64,000 bases of DNA, taken from contig CABRLN010000005.1 in NCBI GenBank assembly GCA_902471875.1, forward strand, positions 1-64,000, written 5' to 3'. Of this stretch, positions 61,116-64,000 are shown piece by piece; within the stretch, counting starts at the first letter, position 1, and every line of letters begins with the position of its first letter. This stretch comes from an uncultured Clostridium sp. Its GTDB lineage: Bacteria > Bacillota > Clostridia > Oscillospirales > Acutalibacteraceae. Both the position numbers and the translations under genes were made by a program. The notes beneath the pieces are model-generated. The model ran no database searches and was not told the DNA's origin. It was given only the letters and a program-made list of their open reading frames with translations.

Positions 61116-62246
61116 TTAAATTCGTTTTCCCAAAACATCCTTATATTTACTGTAAAATTCGTTAAATGTACCATTGTCAAGCTCTGTTCGTATTTTTTCC
61201 ATAAGATTATTGTAAAAGTATATGTTATGCATAACAGCTAAACGCATTCCAAGCATTTCACCACTTTTAAATAAATGTCTTAAATATGCTCTGTCGTAAT
61301 GGCGACACACAGGACAGTCACATTTTTCGTCAATGGGGGAGGTGTCAAGAGAATATTTAGCATTAAATATATTTCTTATACCTTGCCATGTAAATAAGTG
61401 TGCGTGTCTTGCGTTTCGACTTGGCATAACACAGTCAAACATATCAATACCTCGGTAAACAGCCTCAAGAATATTAGCTGGTGTGCCAACTCCCATTAAA
61501 TATCTTGGTTTACTCGTTGGCATATGTTCCTGTACCTGTTCAATTATGTGGTACATAACCTCTGCAGGTTCGCCAACGGCCAAACCTCCAATAGCATAGC
61601 CTGGCAAATCTAACTGACTTATTTCTTTCATATGTTCAATTCGAAGATCATCATAGGTTGCTCCCTGATTAATGCCAAACAGCATTTGGTGTGGGTTAAT
61701 GGTAGTTTCCAAACTGTTTAGTCTGTCCATTTCTGTTTTACACCGTTTTAGCCAGCGTACAGTACGTGCTACAGAATTTTTAGCGTAATTGTACTCAGCA
61801 GGGTTTTCCATACATTCGTCAAATGCCATTGCTATTGTAGAGCCTAAATTAGACTGAATTTGCATGCTTTCTTCAGGACCCATAAATATTTTTTTGCCAT
61901 CAATATGTGAAGAGAAGTAAACACCTTCTTCTTTAATATTACGAAGTTTAGCAAGAGAAAAAACCTGAAAACCGCCGCTGTCGGTTAAAATTGGTCCATT
62001 CCAGCGTGTAAATTTATGAATACCGCCCAGCTGATTTACAACTTTATCACCGGGTCTTAAATGCAGGTGATATGTGTTGCAAAGTTGAATTTGACATTTT
62101 ATATCTTTTAGATCTAATGTACTAACAGCCCCTTTTATAGCCCCACAGGTTGCTACATTCATAAAAACTGGCGTCTGCACTGTGCCGTGTACTGTTTGTA
62201 ATTCACCGCGCCTGGCTTTGCCATCTGTCTTCAAAACTTTAAACAC
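61116..62246 (-). CDS. tgt: queuine tRNA-ribosyltransferase
   Basis: 376 residues with the active-site LTDSGGFQVFSL (nucleophile region), GINQGATYDDLR, GIDMFDCVMPSRNARHA and the Cys-rich zinc site CDCPVCRHYDRAYLRHL. It swaps guanine-34 for preQ1 in tRNAs for Asp, Asn, His and Tyr. queA, the next enzyme in queuosine synthesis, is 0.7 kb away in the same direction. Confidence 0.97.
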   Translation of the reverse strand: MFKVLKTDGKARRGELQTVHGTVQTPVFMNVATCGAIKGAVSTLDLKDIKCQIQLCNTYHLHLRPGDKVVNQLGGIHKFTRWNGPILTDSGGFQVFSLAKLRNIKEEGVYFSSHIDGKKIFMGPEESMQIQSNLGSTIAMAFDECMENPAEYNYAKNSVARTVRWLKRCKTEMDRLNSLETTINPHQMLFGINQGATYDDLRIEHMKEISQLDLPGYAIGGLAVGEPAEVMYHIIEQVQEHMPTSKPRYLMGVGTPANILEAVYRGIDMFDCVMPSRNARHAHLFTWQGIRNIFNAKYSLDTSPIDEKCDCPVCRHYDRAYLRHLFKSGEMLGMRLAVMHNIYFYNNLMEKIRTELDNGTFNEFYSKYKDVLGKRI

Positions 62247-62903
62247 CTAAGCATCTCCTTTCATTAGCAATTCAACTTTACGTATCGGATGTCGTATAAC
62301 TGTTTTTAATCTTTCAATATTACAGCGTCTAGGGTCACTTAAATAAATTTCATGATGATATCTTACGTCGGTAATGTCAATTTCATAATCATTTTCTTTT
62401 GCATATTGATTCATTAAAGCTATGGTTTTTGGTTCATTATCATAGGATCCAATATGCATACACTGTACGCAAAGTCCTTCATCATATGTGAAAAACTCTA
62501 CCTTAGAAAAATCCTTATTTTTCTTTTTGGTTGCCTCACTTATTGCCCAGTTAAAATCCTCTTTCGTTACAAAGTCGGGCAATCTTATTACTGAAATAAA
62601 ATTAAATTTTTCTTTGTGTGCGTAGTCAATTCCGTTAATGTTATGTTGCCACCAAAAGCCTTCCAGGGGAGGTACAACATACTGAAAATATCCCTCAATT
62701 TTATGAGAGCCTTTATAACTCATTTTTATTGTAAAAGCAATTGAATACAGTAATTCAATAGAAGCCTTGTATTCACCGTTTTCATCATTTGGATTGCCGG
62801 AACCACGTACAGCAATAAAATTCATTTTAGGAATTTCAATTATATTAGGTTTACTTTTAGGTAAATAAAACTCTTTAAATTCTTTTTTGTAGTCAAAAGA
62901 CAT
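62247..62903 (-). CDS. GyrI-like small-molecule-binding domain protein
   Basis: 218 residues with the GyrI-like pattern: IEIPKMNFIAVRGSGNPND, PPLEGFWW, VEFFTYDEGLCVQCMHIGSY, and YHHEIYLSDPRRCNIERLKT. Members bind drugs or small ligands and occur as stand-alone proteins or regulator domains. It sits between queA and tgt with only 12 bp to queA, so it may share the queuosine transcript. Confidence 0.85.
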   Translation of the reverse strand: MSFDYKKEFKEFYLPKSKPNIIEIPKMNFIAVRGSGNPNDENGEYKASIELLYSIAFTIKMSYKGSHKIEGYFQYVVPPLEGFWWQHNINGIDYAHKEKFNFISVIRLPDFVTKEDFNWAISEATKKKNKDFSKVEFFTYDEGLCVQCMHIGSYDNEPKTIALMNQYAKENDYEIDITDVRYHHEIYLSDPRRCNIERLKTVIRHPIRKVELLMKGDA

Positions 62904-62915
62904 TATTAATTCTCC

Positions 62916-63938
62916 TTATTCAATTAGCATTGCATCACCAAAAGAGAAAAATCTGTATTTTTCCTTAACTGCAGCGTGGTATGCGCTCATAATGGTGTTG
63001 TAGTCAGCAAAGGCTGAAACAAGCATAATAAGTGTACTTTCAGGTAAATGAAAATTTGTAATTAAACCGTCCAGTACCTTAAAATTATAGCCCGGGTATA
63101 TAAAAATATCCGTAAAACCTTCACAGGGAACAACCAATCCGTTATTACTGGTTGCAACCGATTCAACAGTTCTGCAACTGGTTGTGCCTACAGCAATAAC
63201 CCTGCCACCATTTGCTTTTGTTTCGTTTATAAGCTGTGCTGTTTCAAGAGGGAGCTCATAATGCTCTGAATGCATTTTGTGTTTTGTTACATCGTCAACC
63301 TTAACGGGTCTAAAAGTGCCTAGTCCCACATGAAGAGTAACATAACCTATTTTAATACCTTTCTCTTCAATTTTTTTCATAAGTTGGGGGGTAAAGTGCA
63401 GACCTGCTGTTGGAGCTGCTGCCGAACCAAGCTCTTTGCTGTAAACAGTCTGGTATCTTTCACGGTCCTTTAATTCTTCAGTAATATAAGGGGGCAAAGG
63501 CATTTGACCAACCTTATCAAGAGCAGAGTAAAAATTTTCGTCACAGTAAAATTCAACAATACGATTTCCGTCTTCAAGTACCTCTAGCACTTTACAGCTC
63601 ATAATATCTCCAAAAGTAAATTCAGCACCCTCTCGAGCCTTTTTGCCAGGCTTAACAAGGCATTCCCACACACTGGTGCGAACTTGTTTTAACAGCAAAA
63701 ATTCAACCTTTGCTCCTGTTGAACGTGTACCGTAAATTCTTGCAGGCAATACTCTTGAATTGTTGGCAATAAGGCAGTCACCTTCTTGCAGATAGTCAAT
63801 AATATCATAAAAATGCTTATGTTCAATACTGTTTTTTTGCCTGTTAACAACCATTAACCTTGAAGAATCACGCGGTTCTACAGGAGTTTGTGCAATTAAA
63901 TCCTGTGGCAGGTCATAATAAAAATCACTTGTTTTCAT
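62916..63938 (-). CDS. queA: S-adenosylmethionine:tRNA ribosyltransferase-isomerase
   Basis: 340 residues. Motifs DFYYDLPQDLIAQTPVEPRD, FLLLKQ, PTAGLHFTPQLM, and FHLPESTLIMLVSA are those of QueA. It adds the ribosyl part of S-adenosylmethionine to preQ1-34 and rearranges it to epoxyqueuosine. AGAGGAT ribosome site. The first gene wholly inside the queuosine block on this strand. Confidence 0.97.
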   Translation of the reverse strand: MKTSDFYYDLPQDLIAQTPVEPRDSSRLMVVNRQKNSIEHKHFYDIIDYLQEGDCLIANNSRVLPARIYGTRSTGAKVEFLLLKQVRTSVWECLVKPGKKAREGAEFTFGDIMSCKVLEVLEDGNRIVEFYCDENFYSALDKVGQMPLPPYITEELKDRERYQTVYSKELGSAAAPTAGLHFTPQLMKKIEEKGIKIGYVTLHVGLGTFRPVKVDDVTKHKMHSEHYELPLETAQLINETKANGGRVIAVGTTSCRTVESVATSNNGLVVPCEGFTDIFIYPGYNFKVLDGLITNFHLPESTLIMLVSAFADYNTIMSAYHAAVKEKYRFFSFGDAMLIE

Positions 63939-63950
63939 TTGTTTATCCTC

Positions 63951-64000
63951 TTAAATTTTTTCCAGCTTGGCAAAATTAGCCATAAGCTTTTTAGTGCCAA
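63951..64000 (-). CDS. C-terminal end of an unidentified gene upstream of queA
   Basis: The minus strand reads GTKKLMANFAKLEKI followed by TAA at 63953-63951; the window edge cuts the rest. It ends 12 bp before queA and its own 3' end carries the queA ribosome site, so the gene belongs to the same operon. Identity is unknown; the end does not look like RuvB, the usual neighbour. Confidence 0.5.
   Translation of the reverse strand, partial: GTKKLMANFAKLEKI

Noticed and set aside
1..64000. CRISPR arrays, rRNA operons and IS elements
   Set aside because: No regularly spaced repeats, no rRNA sequence, and no transposase or terminal-repeat element were seen. The inverted repeat at 1-397 has no transposase.

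Overview
The window comes from a low-GC, Gram-positive anaerobe, most likely a gut clostridium near Ruminococcus/Oscillospirales. This is judged from gene content, not from any database search. The signs are AT-rich DNA with strong Shine-Dalgarno sites, an alaS T-box leader, GntR/YtrA-type regulators with ABC transporters, an HPr with both His15 and Ser46, ThyX instead of ThyA, a TagGH-like exporter, and an exported GH13 amylase with a C-terminal membrane anchor.

Layout. Positions 1-445 hold a perfect 123-bp inverted repeat cut from the 3' end of a GHKL (AgrC-like) sensor kinase gene, either a rearrangement or an assembly fold-back. From 802 to 4091 lies an accessory run of small genes: TetR, YjbR-like, a membrane protein, a C39-like peptidase, an overlooked 27-codon ORF, DUF3781, a tautomerase and DUF4250. 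Two YtrA-type GntR/ABC modules follow (4336-7593 on + and 10130-12002 on -). They flank a CDP-alcohol phosphatidyltransferase and a large exported surface protein. Next come tRNA-Leu(CAA), an Hpt protein, an unexplained hairpin-rich gap (12664-12986), a zinc-ribbon membrane protein, and alaS under a T-box whose specifier reads GCC (Ala).

17460-25556 is mostly housekeeping: a pyruvate-kinase C-domain protein, ilvE, an alanine-type aminotransferase, an ArsR regulator, an ABC exporter, then an orphan PqqD-like protein, a TIGR01440 protein, an HD protein and an Sfp-type PPTase. 25930-31394 is a cell-surface polymer locus: an ABC-2 exporter pair, an IspD/TarI-type cytidylyltransferase, an SDR enzyme, and a fusion of a degenerate SDR to a LicD transferase. 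This gene set resembles the CDP-ribitol/ribitol-phosphate logic of ISPD with fukutin/FKRP. 31683-45006 holds a YhgE/Pip protein, a transglutaminase-like lipoprotein, rimM-trmD, HPr, thyX-tmk, acyltransferase-like genes, a DJ-1 protein, a 5-FTHF cyclo-ligase, mltG and a U32 protease.

45317-57737 is a type IV pilus locus: two major-type pilins behind their own terminator, then a PilM-PilN fusion, PilO, prepilin peptidase, PilB, PilT, PilC, a very large pilin-like protein with a Thr/Pro/Ser linker, and two minor pilins. The GH13 amylase follows directly, and its C-terminus matches that of the surface protein at 8485. The end of the window (minus strand) is queA - GyrI-like - tgt - yajC.

The observations most worth a second look are the pseudo-SDR/LicD fusion locus, the 807-residue pilin-like protein beside the amylase, the shared VATGDS tails, the terminal inverted repeat, and the structured gap at 12664-12986.
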